NCBI GenBank assembly: GCA_015068425.1
Contig: SVKK01000005.1
Location: 1-64,000 of the forward strand
Reading direction: 5' to 3'
DNA length: 64,000 nucleotides
From: Oscillospiraceae bacterium
Lineage (GTDB): Bacteria; Bacillota; Clostridia; Oscillospirales; Oscillospiraceae
The position numbers were made by a program, and so were the translations under genes. The notes beneath the pieces are model-generated. The model was given only the letters and a program-made list of their open reading frames with translations, was not told the DNA's origin and searched no databases. Below, piece by piece: positions 8,222 through 18,230 of this stretch (within the stretch, counting starts at the first letter, position 1; each line of letters starts with the position of its first letter).

Positions 8222-9472
8222 TCACTGTCTTTTAATATCAGCGCCAAGAGAGCTCAATGCAAATTCAAAGCGCTCATAACCGCGCTCAATATGTCCAACA
8301 TCATAAACGCGGGTTTCTCCTTCAGATATAAGTCCTGAAAGTACAAGGGCCGCTCCGCCTCTCAAATCACAGGCACTAACAGGCGCACCGGAAAGCTCCT
8401 TAACTCCTGTTACAATTGCAACGCGCCCTTCAGTGCGAATGTCTGCGCCAAGTCTGCGCATTTCCGGAACGTGTCTGAACCGGTTTTCAAAAATATTTTC
8501 AACAAATACGCTTGTTCCCTCAGCTTTCAGACAAGATGCCATCATAAGAGCCTGAGAGTCTGTAGGAAACCCGGGATAAGGCTTTGTGACAATGGGTCTC
8601 CCTACCTTGAGCCGACCCGAGCTTTTAATGCGAACATAGTTGCTTCCGCACATTATATCACATCCCATTGCTCTCAGGGAAGTAATTACGGTATAAAAAT
8701 GATTTGGAACAACATCTTCCAAAATTATCTCGCCACCGCACGAAGCAGCTGCGCAAAGATATGTAGATGCCGCAATTCTGTCAGGCATAATACGGTGGAA
8801 AGTGAATTCCTTTGGCGCGAATCCCGAGATTTTTACTATGGAGCTTCCTGCGCCACTCACTTTTACGCCCTTAAGTCTCAGGAAATTCTGCAGGTCAACA
8901 ATTTCAGGCTCGCACGCAGCGTTGCATATTACAGTTTCGCCCTCCGCTGCGCAGGAAGCCAGCATCGCATTTTCAGTGGCACCTACACTTGGAAAATCAA
9001 GGTGTATATTTGCACCCCGCAGTTTTTTGGCGCGGCAATATACTTCTCCGCCTTCTTCGCTGATCTCCGCGCCAAGAGCTTTTAATGCTTTCAAATGAAG
9101 GTCTATCGGTCTGCTTCCAAGCTCGCAACCGCCTGGTTTTGAAAGTCTTACCTCTCCTGTGCGTGCCAATATCGCGCCCATATACATAACCGAAGAGCGC
9201 ATTTTTAGCATCAGCTCATGTGGAATATAACTTTTGCATACATCATTAGAATCGATAACTATTTCATTATTGCAGCATTTAACTTTGCATCCAAGATGGC
9301 GAAGAATATCTATAGAAGCATTTTTATCAGAAAGCTCCGGACAATTGGTAAGCCGTGAGGTTCCTCCACCAAGTATACAGGCAGCCATTATTGGAAGCAC
9401 GGCATTTTTGGCTCCCTGAACTTTAAGTTTTCCCTTAAGCTTTTTTCCACCGTGGACGATCCATGTGGGCAT
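8222..9472 (-). CDS. murA: UDP-N-acetylglucosamine 1-carboxyvinyltransferase
   Basis: MurA transfers enolpyruvate from PEP to UDP-GlcNAc, the first committed step of peptidoglycan synthesis and the fosfomycin target. The 416-residue product has the Lys-Asn pair in KVQGAKNAVLP near residue 21 and the catalytic cysteine in GGCELGSRPIDLH at about residue 115, so it should be fosfomycin sensitive. Later family regions include PDRIAAST and YPGFPTDSQ. It starts at ATG 9472 behind GGAGGGAGAAT. It stands in the dcw cluster between murG and ftsQ. Firmicutes often carry a second murA elsewhere. Confidence 0.95.
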   Translation of the reverse strand: MPTWIVHGGKKLKGKLKVQGAKNAVLPIMAACILGGGTSRLTNCPELSDKNASIDILRHLGCKVKCCNNEIVIDSNDVCKSYIPHELMLKMRSSVMYMGAILARTGEVRLSKPGGCELGSRPIDLHLKALKALGAEISEEGGEVYCRAKKLRGANIHLDFPSVGATENAMLASCAAEGETVICNAACEPEIVDLQNFLRLKGVKVSGAGSSIVKISGFAPKEFTFHRIMPDRIAASTYLCAAASCGGEIILEDVVPNHFYTVITSLRAMGCDIMCGSNYVRIKSSGRLKVGRPIVTKPYPGFPTDSQALMMASCLKAEGTSVFVENIFENRFRHVPEMRRLGADIRTEGRVAIVTGVKELSGAPVSACDLRGGAALVLSGLISEGETRVYDVGHIERGYERFEFALSSLGADIKRQ

Positions 9473-9548
9473 ATTCTCCCTCCGAAAGCACAGTTTTTAT
9501 GACATACTATGCGCAAAAGAAGAAAAATGCCAATATTGAAGCAAATTA

Positions 9549-10667
9549 TTATTTTACATATCCAAGAATTATATCGCTTATTTTTTCAAGGGAATCAGAA
9601 GCCGCTGCATTACTCATAGCAAGGCCCATCGCCTCAAGACTATCGGTATCGCTTATCATTGAGCAGATATCATCATATAAGCTTTCCGGGCTGAACTCTC
9701 CCTCGAGACGTACTCTCGCTCCGCCAAGCTCTTCAAGAACTCTTGCGTTTTTTTCCTGATGGTTGTTGGTAACATTGGGAGAAGGAACAAGAAGAGCCGG
9801 TTTTCCCATGGCAGCAAGTTCCGCAAGAGTGGAGGCACCGCTGCGGCACATTATAAGGTCCGCTGCAGCCATAACTCTGGACATATCATAGATATACGGA
9901 CGAACATCAACGCCCAAATCAAGTCTGTTGGGACAACGTTCATCAAGAATCTTTTCCAGTTTTGGATAATAGCCCTTACCTGCCGAATGAATGAGAATAA
10001 ACTCCCCTCTTTCTGCTGCAATCGGCGCAAAGCTTTCCATTATCGTATTCATATGTCCGCTTCCAAGACTTCCCCATACAGAAACAACCAGTTTTTTATC
10101 TGCCGGAATTCCCAGCTCCGCCTTGGCTTTCGCTTTATCATAGTTCAAAAAATCATTTCTGACCGGAGTGCCTGTATATACAACATTACATCCGGATTTA
10201 TAGTTTTCTTTTGCCTTTTCAAATCCAACCATAATGCAGTCCGCAATTCCCGCAAGCATTTTTGTGGTAAGACCCGGCACGGCGTTGGACTCATGCACGA
10301 TAGTTGGTATTTTAAGGGAATGGGCAGCCTTCAACACAGGATAGCATACATAGCCGCCCGTTCCAATCACAACATCGGGCGCAAAATCGCGAACGATTTT
10401 TTTTGCCTGAGATATGCTTCCAAAAACGTTTTTAACAGTTGCGATATTGTGTTTTATGCCTTTTATCGAAAGACTACGGCTCAAATTGGAAATTTTCACC
10501 GTTTTAATCTCATAACCCTCTCGGGGTACGAGAGATGTCTCCATCATATTTTCAGCACCTATAAAAAGTATCTGACATTCGGGATCAAGCTGTTTCAGTC
10601 TGCCTGCAACACCTATTGCGGGATTTATATGCCCTGCAGTTCCACCGCAGGAAAACAAGAACTTCAT
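9549..10667 (-). CDS. murG: UDP-N-acetylglucosamine--lipid I GlcNAc transferase
   Basis: MurG adds GlcNAc to lipid I to form lipid II at the inner membrane face. The 372-residue protein (GT-B fold, family GT28) begins MKFLFSCGGTAGHINPA, the glycine-rich acceptor loop. It has GTGGYVCYPV and, in the C-terminal nucleotide-sugar domain, CRSGASTLAELAAMGKPALL followed by NHQEKNA. The gene begins 7 bases after the ftsW stop, indicating coupling of the two lipid-II steps. Confidence 0.97.
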   Translation of the reverse strand: MKFLFSCGGTAGHINPAIGVAGRLKQLDPECQILFIGAENMMETSLVPREGYEIKTVKISNLSRSLSIKGIKHNIATVKNVFGSISQAKKIVRDFAPDVVIGTGGYVCYPVLKAAHSLKIPTIVHESNAVPGLTTKMLAGIADCIMVGFEKAKENYKSGCNVVYTGTPVRNDFLNYDKAKAKAELGIPADKKLVVSVWGSLGSGHMNTIMESFAPIAAERGEFILIHSAGKGYYPKLEKILDERCPNRLDLGVDVRPYIYDMSRVMAAADLIMCRSGASTLAELAAMGKPALLVPSPNVTNNHQEKNARVLEELGGARVRLEGEFSPESLYDDICSMISDTDSLEAMGLAMSNAAASDSLEKISDIILGYVK

Positions 10668-10673
10668 ATATCT

Positions 10674-11864
10674 TTACTCCCTTACATATTGGAAATTGCT
10701 ATTTGTATTCCGGTACCGCACAACCTTTTCGGGAATTGTTCGTGAAGCAGAGAGGATTATTCCCATTTCCCCAAGCTGAAGCCAGAGAGCCGTTCCTCCA
10801 TAGCTGAAAAAGGGCAGCGAAATTCCGGTACACGGTATAAGATTTGTAACAACGGCAACATTCAATATAACTTGAAACGCCAGCAACGAACTTATACCGC
10901 CGCATACGAGACAATGGTATCTATCTTTGCAATGCAGAGCAAGCCAAAATCCGCGGATTATGAGCATTGCGAACAAACACAAGATGGCAGCTGCACCGAT
11001 AAAGCCAAGTTCCTCGCATACTACCGCAAAAATAAAGTCATTATGCTCCTCAGGAAGATAGAGGTTTTTTTGCCTGCTTTGACCCAGTCCAAGTCCGCTG
11101 AGGCCCCCACTGCCGATTGAATATAAAGACTGAACAATCTGATAACCTGTATCGGATGAATCGGCAAAAGGATCCATCCATGCAGAAATACGATCAGAGG
11201 AATAATCCATACCGAAGGCCATAAGCCCCAATGCAAGCGCGGCAGCTGCGCCAAGAATTAAAAACCATTTCATAGACGTCCCGCCCATATACATCATCGC
11301 GGCGGTAACACCCAGAATAATTATAGATGCGGAAAGGTGAGGCTCAAGCACAAGAAGTCCTACAACCGAAACAGCAACCAGCACGAAAGGAATCACTCCG
11401 TATCTGAAGGAATGCATCTTGCCCTTATAAGCGCATATAATACGAGCCTCGAAAATTATAACTGCTATTTTTGCAATTTCGGAGGGTTGGAATGTTATTC
11501 CTCCTATGGAAAACCATCTTTTTGCCCCATTGGCAGCTGTACCTGCCACGAGGACAAGAACAAGAAGCAACAGCGACAGCGCAAAAACAGGCATTGAATA
11601 GCGCTTATATAAATCAAGCGGTATTCTTGATACTATGTACATTATAGCGCAACCGCTTAATGCGAAAAAACTTTGTCTTATAAAATAGTAGGTAGCTTCC
11701 TTATCGGGGTCATAATACGCTCTTGCAAATGATGCAGAGAGCACCATCATAACGCCAATTAGAAGAAGCAGCAAAGTAAGTATTGTGAACGGGGAGTCCA
11801 CCCTCCCCCGCGCGGTTCGGTCAGCATTGCTAAAGTTTATAATTTGCCTGTCGGAATATTCCAT
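10674..11864 (-). CDS. ftsW: FtsW-type SEDS peptidoglycan glycosyltransferase
   Basis: A 396-residue SEDS protein with about ten membrane segments. It has GAKRWFSIGGITFQPSEIAK, LEPHLSA, IGSGGLSGLGLGQSRQK and LPEEHNDFIFAVVCEELG, with FFSYGGT near the C-terminus. SEDS proteins polymerise lipid II together with a class B penicillin-binding protein; the PBP at 14436 in this cluster is the likely partner. The start ATG 11864 follows GGGAGGGAAGC. FtsW and the related RodA are not always separable, but the dcw location supports FtsW. Confidence 0.95.
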   Translation of the reverse strand: MEYSDRQIINFSNADRTARGRVDSPFTILTLLLLLIGVMMVLSASFARAYYDPDKEATYYFIRQSFFALSGCAIMYIVSRIPLDLYKRYSMPVFALSLLLLVLVLVAGTAANGAKRWFSIGGITFQPSEIAKIAVIIFEARIICAYKGKMHSFRYGVIPFVLVAVSVVGLLVLEPHLSASIIILGVTAAMMYMGGTSMKWFLILGAAAALALGLMAFGMDYSSDRISAWMDPFADSSDTGYQIVQSLYSIGSGGLSGLGLGQSRQKNLYLPEEHNDFIFAVVCEELGFIGAAAILCLFAMLIIRGFWLALHCKDRYHCLVCGGISSLLAFQVILNVAVVTNLIPCTGISLPFFSYGGTALWLQLGEMGIILSASRTIPEKVVRYRNTNSNFQYVRE

Positions 11865-11885
11865 GCTTCCCTCCCCAAAAGCAAT

Positions 11886-12917
11886 TTAAAATCTTGCGCT
11901 GACTCCAAGGAAGCTGATGATAGCAAAAACGAGGGAAACTCCGGTGAAAAGAACAAAAAGCTCTCTTTCCTTCCATTTCTTTCCTGTCCATCCACCCATC
12001 TCAAGATGATGATGGAAAGGAGCCATCTTAAAGAAACGCTTACCATGAGTTGCCTTGAAGTAAATAACCTGAATAATATCGGACAATGTTTCGATAATGT
12101 AAACTATTCCGAGTGTAATCAGAATAAGAGGCATATCGTATGCAAAAGCACAGGCCGCAACAGCGCCGCCAAGGAAAAGGCTGCCGGTATCGCCCATAAA
12201 AATTTTAGCAGGATTAAAGTTATAGATAAGAAATCCCATAAGACCGCCGGTGATTGCAGCGGAGAAAATTCCAAGACCCAGATACTCCTTGCCCCAATAA
12301 AAGCAAAGAGCGGTATAGAAAACGAAAACGGGTATGCTGCTGCCGCTGGAAAGGCCGTCAACGCCATCAGTGATATTAACCGCATTCACGCAGCCTACGA
12401 TAACAAACGCAGCAAATATAACATAAATGATCTCGTGGATTGCAAAGGTGACATTAAAGAAAGGAACGTAAAGGTCAATGCAATGGGGCTTAGCGCTGCT
12501 TGCTTCAATAATTCCGCAAACGCGCAGCAGATAGATAAAAGCAATAGCAACAACAAGCTGGAGAAGGAACTTCTGCTTTGCAGTGAGACCCATATTCTGC
12601 TTTTTACGGAGCTTTTCATAGTCATCAAGGAAACCGATAGCACCAAAAACAAGAGCGAACACGAGGACGATAATGTGAGTATAATCGCCATCGAGCATAT
12701 TCTTGAATCCTACGGTGAGGCATACAACGATAGATGCAAGAATAAACATAAGTCCGCCCATAGCGGGTGTGCCTGCTTTGCTGTTATGCCAGGTGGGACC
12801 ATCTTCGCGAATAAACTGACCGGCTTTGATTTTTCTGAGGAAAGGCACCAGCCATGCTCCAAAAGCGGAAGCTACCAAAAACGCAATAACAAAAGCAAGA
12901 ATTATCTGAAGTGTCAT
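11886..12917 (-). CDS. mraY: Phospho-N-acetylmuramoyl-pentapeptide-transferase
   Basis: MraY transfers phospho-MurNAc-pentapeptide from UDP to undecaprenyl phosphate to form lipid I. The 343-residue protein has about ten membrane segments. Motifs are GTPAMGGLMF, FLDDYEKLRKKQNMGLTAKQK with the Asp pair, NAVNITDGVDGLSSG, FNPAKIFMGDTGSLFLG and the histidine cluster APFHHHLE. It overlaps murE by four bases (ATGA at 12914-12917), which points to translational coupling. Confidence 0.97.
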   Translation of the reverse strand: MTLQIILAFVIAFLVASAFGAWLVPFLRKIKAGQFIREDGPTWHNSKAGTPAMGGLMFILASIVVCLTVGFKNMLDGDYTHIIVLVFALVFGAIGFLDDYEKLRKKQNMGLTAKQKFLLQLVVAIAFIYLLRVCGIIEASSAKPHCIDLYVPFFNVTFAIHEIIYVIFAAFVIVGCVNAVNITDGVDGLSSGSSIPVFVFYTALCFYWGKEYLGLGIFSAAITGGLMGFLIYNFNPAKIFMGDTGSLFLGGAVAACAFAYDMPLILITLGIVYIIETLSDIIQVIYFKATHGKRFFKMAPFHHHLEMGGWTGKKWKERELFVLFTGVSLVFAIISFLGVSARF

Positions 12918-14365
12918 TTTCTTTCTCTCTCCTTTAATATGTCGGCCACGATTTCCCGTTCATCCATATGTATCTTATGGTGGTTAATCTCCTGATAGGT
13001 TTCGTGTCCCTTGCCCGCGAGAACTATTATATCTCCGGGCATATGATTATTGATTGCATATCTTATTGCTTCGATACGGTCTGTAACAGCAACATAGCGA
13101 TCCTCCGGAACTGATACACCCGTGAGAATCTCTTCAATAATTTCGTCAGGATCTTCCGTACGGGGGTTATCGCTTGTTATGATAGCAAAATCGGAAAGCT
13201 CGGTTCCAATGCGTCCCATTATTGGTCTCTTTGCTCTGTCCCTGTCTCCCCCGCAGCCAAACAATGCCACAACGCGTCCCTTTGTGGCCTCCCGAACGGT
13301 TTTGAGAACATTTTCAAGGGAATCGGGAGTATGGGAATAGTCGATTATAACAGTGTAATCTCCGTCTGTAGGTACAGTTTCAACGCGACCTTTAACCCCA
13401 TTTGCGCTCCCAAGAGCATCAGCACACTGCTTAAGACTGAGCCCCAGCTGAAGGCCGCAGCAAATAACGCAGAGCGCATTATAAACGGAAAATCTTCCAG
13501 GGATGCCGAGATTAATGGAGCATTCCTCATCTCTCATACATGCTCTGAAACATACACCATTGGGTTTAAGAACAATATCCTCTGCTCTCAAATCGGAAGC
13601 TTTCTCAATGGAGTAAGTGAGAATGGGACATTTCGCAGCTGAGAGCATAACCCCAGAATAAGGGTCATCAGTATTTACAGAAGCGGAAACACAGCGTTCA
13701 AAAAGCATAGCCTTTGCCGAAGCGTAATCATCCATATCCTTGTGGAAATCAAGGTGATCCTGCGTAAGGTTACTGAAGGATGCAACATCAAACTTTATGC
13801 CTGCAACCCTGTCAAGAACAAGTGCATGGCTTGAAACTTCCATAACAACATGGGTGCATCCGGCGTCGTACATTTCCGCAAAGAGCTTATGAAGTTCAAG
13901 GCTTTCAGGAGTGGTTCTCTCCGTATGAAGTTCTTTATCGCCTATCATATTTGCGTTTGTGCCTATAAGACCGACTTTTGCACCAAAGCCCTCTTCCAGC
14001 ATATGCTTGATAAGATAGGTACTTGTCGTTTTTCCATTCGTTCCGGTGATGCCAATCATCTTCATTTTACCGGCGGGATTGCCGTAAAAATTACCGGAAA
14101 CGATGGCAAGAGCATAGCGGGTATTTGCAACAAGTATGTATGGCACATTAATTTCGGGTTTTCTCTCACACAAAACGGCCGATGCGCCCTTACTAACAGC
14201 CATAGGAATAAACTTATGTCCATCGCTGGCGAAACCGGTAACGGCAGTGAAAAGCTGCCCGGGTGCTGCCTGACGTGAATCATAGCAAATTCCGCTTATT
14301 TCCATTTCCTCATCGGCACTGAGTTCAATAACATCAAGGCCAATAAGAAGCTCTTTCAGTTTCAA
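12914..14365 (-). CDS. murE: UDP-MurNAc-tripeptide synthetase, meso-DAP type; TTG start
   Basis: MurE adds the third residue to UDP-MurNAc-L-Ala-D-Glu. The product has the Mur-ligase ATP loop GITGTNGKTTSTYL and HVVMEVSSHAL, and in the C-terminal domain GCGGDRDRAKRP and the specificity motif SDNPRTEDP. DNPR is the mark of meso-diaminopimelate ligases, so the peptidoglycan is predicted to contain DAP. The ribosome binding site AAGGAGGG (14373-14380) lies only 1 base before the ATG at 14371 but 7 bases before the in-frame TTG at 14365, so TTG is preferred (483 residues). murF and murD, often next to murE, are missing here. Confidence 0.95.
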   Translation of the reverse strand: MKLKELLIGLDVIELSADEEMEISGICYDSRQAAPGQLFTAVTGFASDGHKFIPMAVSKGASAVLCERKPEINVPYILVANTRYALAIVSGNFYGNPAGKMKMIGITGTNGKTTSTYLIKHMLEEGFGAKVGLIGTNANMIGDKELHTERTTPESLELHKLFAEMYDAGCTHVVMEVSSHALVLDRVAGIKFDVASFSNLTQDHLDFHKDMDDYASAKAMLFERCVSASVNTDDPYSGVMLSAAKCPILTYSIEKASDLRAEDIVLKPNGVCFRACMRDEECSINLGIPGRFSVYNALCVICCGLQLGLSLKQCADALGSANGVKGRVETVPTDGDYTVIIDYSHTPDSLENVLKTVREATKGRVVALFGCGGDRDRAKRPIMGRIGTELSDFAIITSDNPRTEDPDEIIEEILTGVSVPEDRYVAVTDRIEAIRYAINNHMPGDIIVLAGKGHETYQEINHHKIHMDEREIVADILKERERK

Positions 14366-14435
14366 GTGCATACCCTCCTTTGGGCATTCTCTGTTTTAAC
14401 AATTTATTATATATCAAAACTTTAGAAATATCAAA

Positions 14436-16736
14436 TCAATATATTCCGTAAATACTCTCATCTTTATCAATCAACTCAACCTTAATGCAAATACCTCTTG
14501 GAACTATGCTGCCAAATTGCACTTCCTGATGTGATATAACCATTGTATTGCTGTTTGCGGGACGTGGAGATAGAGATGAAATATATAGTCCTCTTGCTTC
14601 AAGAACATCTCTTGCCTGAGTATAGCTCATTCCAACAAGATCCGGAACATAGCTTTCCTCGATATCATTGGAACTTTCTGTATACAGCATGATCCTGCTT
14701 CCCGGAGCAACCATTGTTCCCGCTTCCGGAAGTGTTTCCACGACCGAGTCTTTTTCACCTATTATACAGTAGTCAAGACCGGATTCATATAGCCTTTTCT
14801 TCGCTTCCTCTATTGTATAGCCCTCAAGATGCGGAACGGATCTATCCATCAGAGCTTTTTCTTCCTCTGTGTATACAGGCATTATTCCCATGTAGGGAAG
14901 AATATCCGCAAACATTTTCCCCACTGTAGGAGCTGCCATATTTCCGCCAGAAATATATTGCCCCGTCGCGCTGCTGGGATTATCAAGCAAAACAAGAATG
15001 CATATTTCCGGTTTATCCGCCGGGGCAAAACCAATGAAGGAAACAATATATTCCTTCACGCCTCCCGCTTCAAGAACCGTTTTTGTACTTGTACCGGTCT
15101 TTCCTCCTATTCTGTATCCGGCAACATAGGCATTTTTCCCGGTACCCTCTTTTGTATCACATACCACCTGTTCCAAAATACTGCGTATCTCGTTGCTGGT
15201 TTCTTCGCTTATAACCTGACGAACAGGTTCATTGGCAGATTCCGCTACAACGTTTCCTTCCTTATCGACTATCCTGTCTACAAGATGAGGTTGAACAAGG
15301 TAACCTCCGTTAACACAGGCACTAACCGCCCGTATCAACTGTAGGGGTGTAATGGTAAATGTTTGGCCGAAGGAAGCCGCAGCCAGCTGGGTAAGATTTT
15401 CCGAATCACAAAATACCTTCTCGCTCCACCATAGGCCCTTTGCTTCCCCTCCCAATTCAATTCCAGTTGTATCAAAAAAGCCAAAGGAATCAATATACTC
15501 ATAGAATTTTTCTGCACCTACGCGCTGACCAATGCGAATTAGAGCCACATTGCATGAGTGCTGCATACACTGAGTGAGAGTCTGGTCGCCGTGACCTGTT
15601 GTCTTCCAACATTTTCGCCCTCTGCCCGCTCCGTCTCCAACAACAGAAATACTTCCACCGCAGTAAAAATGTTCGGAAGTTTTTACTGCATCTTCCTCCA
15701 AAGCCATCGCAAGGGTGATGATTTTAAAAGTTGAACCAGGTTCATATGTATCGGAAAGAGCTTTATTGCGCCACATTTTCTGTTGAAATGATGACAAAAG
15801 TGTGCTGCGTTCTTCTTTTGGAGCTTCATCTATAATTTGCTGTGCTTCATCTCCCACATTCTGATAGTCATTCAAATCGAAATTACCAAGAGATGCCATC
15901 GCAAGGATTTCCCCGCTGTTAACATCCATAGCAATCGCTGCGGCACCATTTTGAATATCATAGTCTTCAACAGCCTGTTTAAGATGCTTCTCCACATAGT
16001 ACTGTATGCTGCTGTCAATTGTCAAAACAGCATCCATGCCTTCCTGTCCGGCAATATAGTCTTCAAATTTGGTATAGAGCATATCCGTTCCGTATGCATT
16101 TTTTACCCGGACAATTCTGCCTTCAACTCCGCTGAGATTTTTATCAAGACTCAGTTCCATACCGGACAAGCCTACATTCTCATATCCGGTATATCCAATA
16201 ACATGGGCTGCAAGACTTCCGTATGGATAATAACGTTTAGTATCCGGCTCTATCTTAATGCCGTTCAAATTATATAGATTTTTAAATTCCCTGACTTTAT
16301 CAACGGTTTCAGCATCAACTTTTCTGGCAAGAGTTTTATACCAGGATGCTCTGTCTCCTGCTAAACTCAATATTTTTTCTCTGTCTATAACCAGAATTTC
16401 ACTCAATCCGTCTGCAATCAGTTCAATGTCTTCTCCATACATTGCAATCTCTGCGGGACTTAAGTAAATAGTTTCAGAATCCGCACTTATGGCGAGAACA
16501 TTCATATTGCGGTCATATATAGTTCCACGGTTCCCCTTCAAAGCAGTTTCCCGAAGCTGCTGTTCAATTGCAGAGGATTCCAGTTCATCGTGCATTATTA
16601 TTTGCAGGTAAAATAATCTTCCTATTAGTACCAAAAATGCAGCGACGCCGCACACTGTCATTAATAGAAGTGTGCGGCTGAGCATTTTTCTGTCCGGCGG
16701 TTTTACGCCATTATCAGAGCTTTTACGATTAGTCAT
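14436..16736 (-). CDS. Class B penicillin-binding protein with two PASTA domains (FtsI/PBP2B/SpoVD type)
   Basis: A 766-residue transpeptidase. Residues 1-20 are cytoplasmic, followed by one membrane anchor (LLLMTVCGVAAFLVLIGRLFYL) and a dimerisation domain starting ETALKGNRGTIYDRN. The transpeptidase domain has SxxK in EPGSTFK (about residue 334), SxN in HSCNVALI (about 393) and KTG in GGKTGTSTK (about 546). Two PASTA domains follow, from about 640 and about 700 to the end. This enzyme cross-links septal peptidoglycan, presumably with FtsW. Sporulating Firmicutes can have both a vegetative PBP and SpoVD; only one copy is in this window, so which role it has is open. Confidence 0.92.
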   Translation of the reverse strand: MTNRKSSDNGVKPPDRKMLSRTLLLMTVCGVAAFLVLIGRLFYLQIIMHDELESSAIEQQLRETALKGNRGTIYDRNMNVLAISADSETIYLSPAEIAMYGEDIELIADGLSEILVIDREKILSLAGDRASWYKTLARKVDAETVDKVREFKNLYNLNGIKIEPDTKRYYPYGSLAAHVIGYTGYENVGLSGMELSLDKNLSGVEGRIVRVKNAYGTDMLYTKFEDYIAGQEGMDAVLTIDSSIQYYVEKHLKQAVEDYDIQNGAAAIAMDVNSGEILAMASLGNFDLNDYQNVGDEAQQIIDEAPKEERSTLLSSFQQKMWRNKALSDTYEPGSTFKIITLAMALEEDAVKTSEHFYCGGSISVVGDGAGRGRKCWKTTGHGDQTLTQCMQHSCNVALIRIGQRVGAEKFYEYIDSFGFFDTTGIELGGEAKGLWWSEKVFCDSENLTQLAAASFGQTFTITPLQLIRAVSACVNGGYLVQPHLVDRIVDKEGNVVAESANEPVRQVISEETSNEIRSILEQVVCDTKEGTGKNAYVAGYRIGGKTGTSTKTVLEAGGVKEYIVSFIGFAPADKPEICILVLLDNPSSATGQYISGGNMAAPTVGKMFADILPYMGIMPVYTEEEKALMDRSVPHLEGYTIEEAKKRLYESGLDYCIIGEKDSVVETLPEAGTMVAPGSRIMLYTESSNDIEESYVPDLVGMSYTQARDVLEARGLYISSLSPRPANSNTMVISHQEVQFGSIVPRGICIKVELIDKDESIYGIY

Positions 16737-16796
16737 TATATTCTCCCGGAAACAGTTAAATATTAAAAAGACACGTCCAATGTGATTATACTGTCT

Positions 16797-17282
16797 TTAT
16801 CCCGGAAAATATTCTTTAATCAGAGATATAAAATCCCCTTTTATATTCTTTTGGTCCACATTCTCATCTTCAGCCGGATTTGCAAATTCTACAAATCTTA
16901 TCTGATCCACGCCGGCTCTTTGCATTCCAAGCACTTCCAGTGCATATCGTTCTGTCTCCTCAAGTGAAAAAACTTCCGCATGTCTAATTTTTAGCTCTAT
17001 ACGGCGTTCTTCAAGCTCAATTATCTTATTTTCCAATTCAATTGTTTCATCAGAAATCAGAACAAGAGATGTTCTGAAAAAAAGAGACACGAAAACAAGA
17101 GCAGCACACAAAGTAATGGCAGCAATCAAGGCTGGAGAAGAGTTTCTCCATAAAAAATAATTATGCTTCTTCTTTTTTTGCGGGAGCATTCCGTACGCCC
17201 CCGGGAATTCATTCCCGCGGGGTTGAAAGTTATAGGCAAGTGAGCCATAGACTCTGTATGAATAATCCCCGCGTCGAACCAT
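16797..17282 (-). CDS. ftsL: FtsL-like septum formation initiator
   Basis: 161 residues: a basic cytoplasmic segment of about 45 residues, one membrane helix (ALIAAITLCAALVFVSLFF), then a leucine-zipper-like coiled coil (ISDETIELENKIIELEERR) and an extracytoplasmic tail with LEETERYALEVLGMQ. That topology and the position between rsmH and the PBP gene identify FtsL, although the sequence itself is poorly conserved. FtsL forms a complex with DivIC/FtsB and FtsQ. The start is ATG 17282 with AAAGGAC upstream. Confidence 0.82.
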   Translation of the reverse strand: MVRRGDYSYRVYGSLAYNFQPRGNEFPGAYGMLPQKKKKHNYFLWRNSSPALIAAITLCAALVFVSLFFRTSLVLISDETIELENKIIELEERRIELKIRHAEVFSLEETERYALEVLGMQRAGVDQIRFVEFANPAEDENVDQKNIKGDFISLIKEYFPG

Positions 17283-17297
17283 AGCCAAGTCCTTTCC

Positions 17298-18230
17298 TTA
17301 TACTTTTTCGGCTACTCTCAGTTTTGCACTGCGAGAACGGGGATTTTCATCCAATTCCTTTGCGGAAGGAAGTATGGGTTTGCGGCTTACACTCTTGAGA
17401 GTCTGGACAAAGCCGCAGGTGCAGACAGGAAACTCCCTTGGGCAGGTACACCCTTTCTCACGGGACTGTATGGCGTTTTTGATTATTCTGTCTTCAAGGC
17501 TATGGAAGCTTATAACCGCAAGACGTCCACCCTTCCCAAGATGGTCAGCCGCGCAGGACATAAGTTCGCTGATAGCCTCAAGTTCATCATTAACGGCAAT
17601 TCTTATAGCCTGAAAGCTGCGTTTTGCAGGATGCTGCTTCTCTCTCAGTGCCGCTGCCGGCATTGCGCCTTTAATAACATCAACGAGCTCAAGGGTCGTG
17701 TCAATACTCTTATAGCTTCTCTTATCAACAATGGCAGCTGCTATTCTCGGTGCATAACGTTCCTCACCGAAATCATAAAGAATGCGTTTTAGTTTCTCCT
17801 CCGGCCATTTGTTGACAACAAACCAAGCGGAAAGGCTTTCTGTTTCATCCATACGCATATCCAGCGGCGCGTCCAACATATAAGAAAAACCTCTTTCAGC
17901 CTCATCCAGCTGAGGAGAAGAAACTCCAAGATCGAAAAGCATACCGTCAACCTTGTCTATACCAAGCTCGGCAAGTATGTTATGAAGATCGCGGAAATTA
18001 CCGTGAATATATGTAATTCTGTCGGAATATTCTTTCAGGCGTTCACCGGCACGTGCAATTGCACGTTCATCACGATCAATGCTTATAAGGCGACCTGTTG
18101 TAAGCCTCGCTGCTATCTGACCGCTGTGACCACCCATTCCAAGGGTACCGTCAACATATATTCCATTGGGTTTTATATTCAAAGCCTCAATGCACTCATC
18201 AAGGAGAACAGAATAATGCTTAAATTCCAT
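17298..18230 (-). CDS. rsmH: 16S rRNA (cytosine(1402)-N(4))-methyltransferase
   Basis: RsmH (MraW) uses SAM to methylate C1402 of 16S rRNA in the P site. The 310-residue protein begins EFKHYSVLLDECIEAL and has YVDGTLGMGGHSGQI (SAM loop), GMLFDLGVSSPQLD and ERGFSYMLDAPLDMRMD. The C-terminal region reads RLAVISFHSLEDRI, ending with PILPSAKELDENPRSRSAKLRV. It overlaps mraZ by one base (TAATG at 18228-18232), so the two are translationally coupled. Confidence 0.97.
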   Translation of the reverse strand: MEFKHYSVLLDECIEALNIKPNGIYVDGTLGMGGHSGQIAARLTTGRLISIDRDERAIARAGERLKEYSDRITYIHGNFRDLHNILAELGIDKVDGMLFDLGVSSPQLDEAERGFSYMLDAPLDMRMDETESLSAWFVVNKWPEEKLKRILYDFGEERYAPRIAAAIVDKRSYKSIDTTLELVDVIKGAMPAAALREKQHPAKRSFQAIRIAVNDELEAISELMSCAADHLGKGGRLAVISFHSLEDRIIKNAIQSREKGCTCPREFPVCTCGFVQTLKSVSRKPILPSAKELDENPRSRSAKLRVAEKV

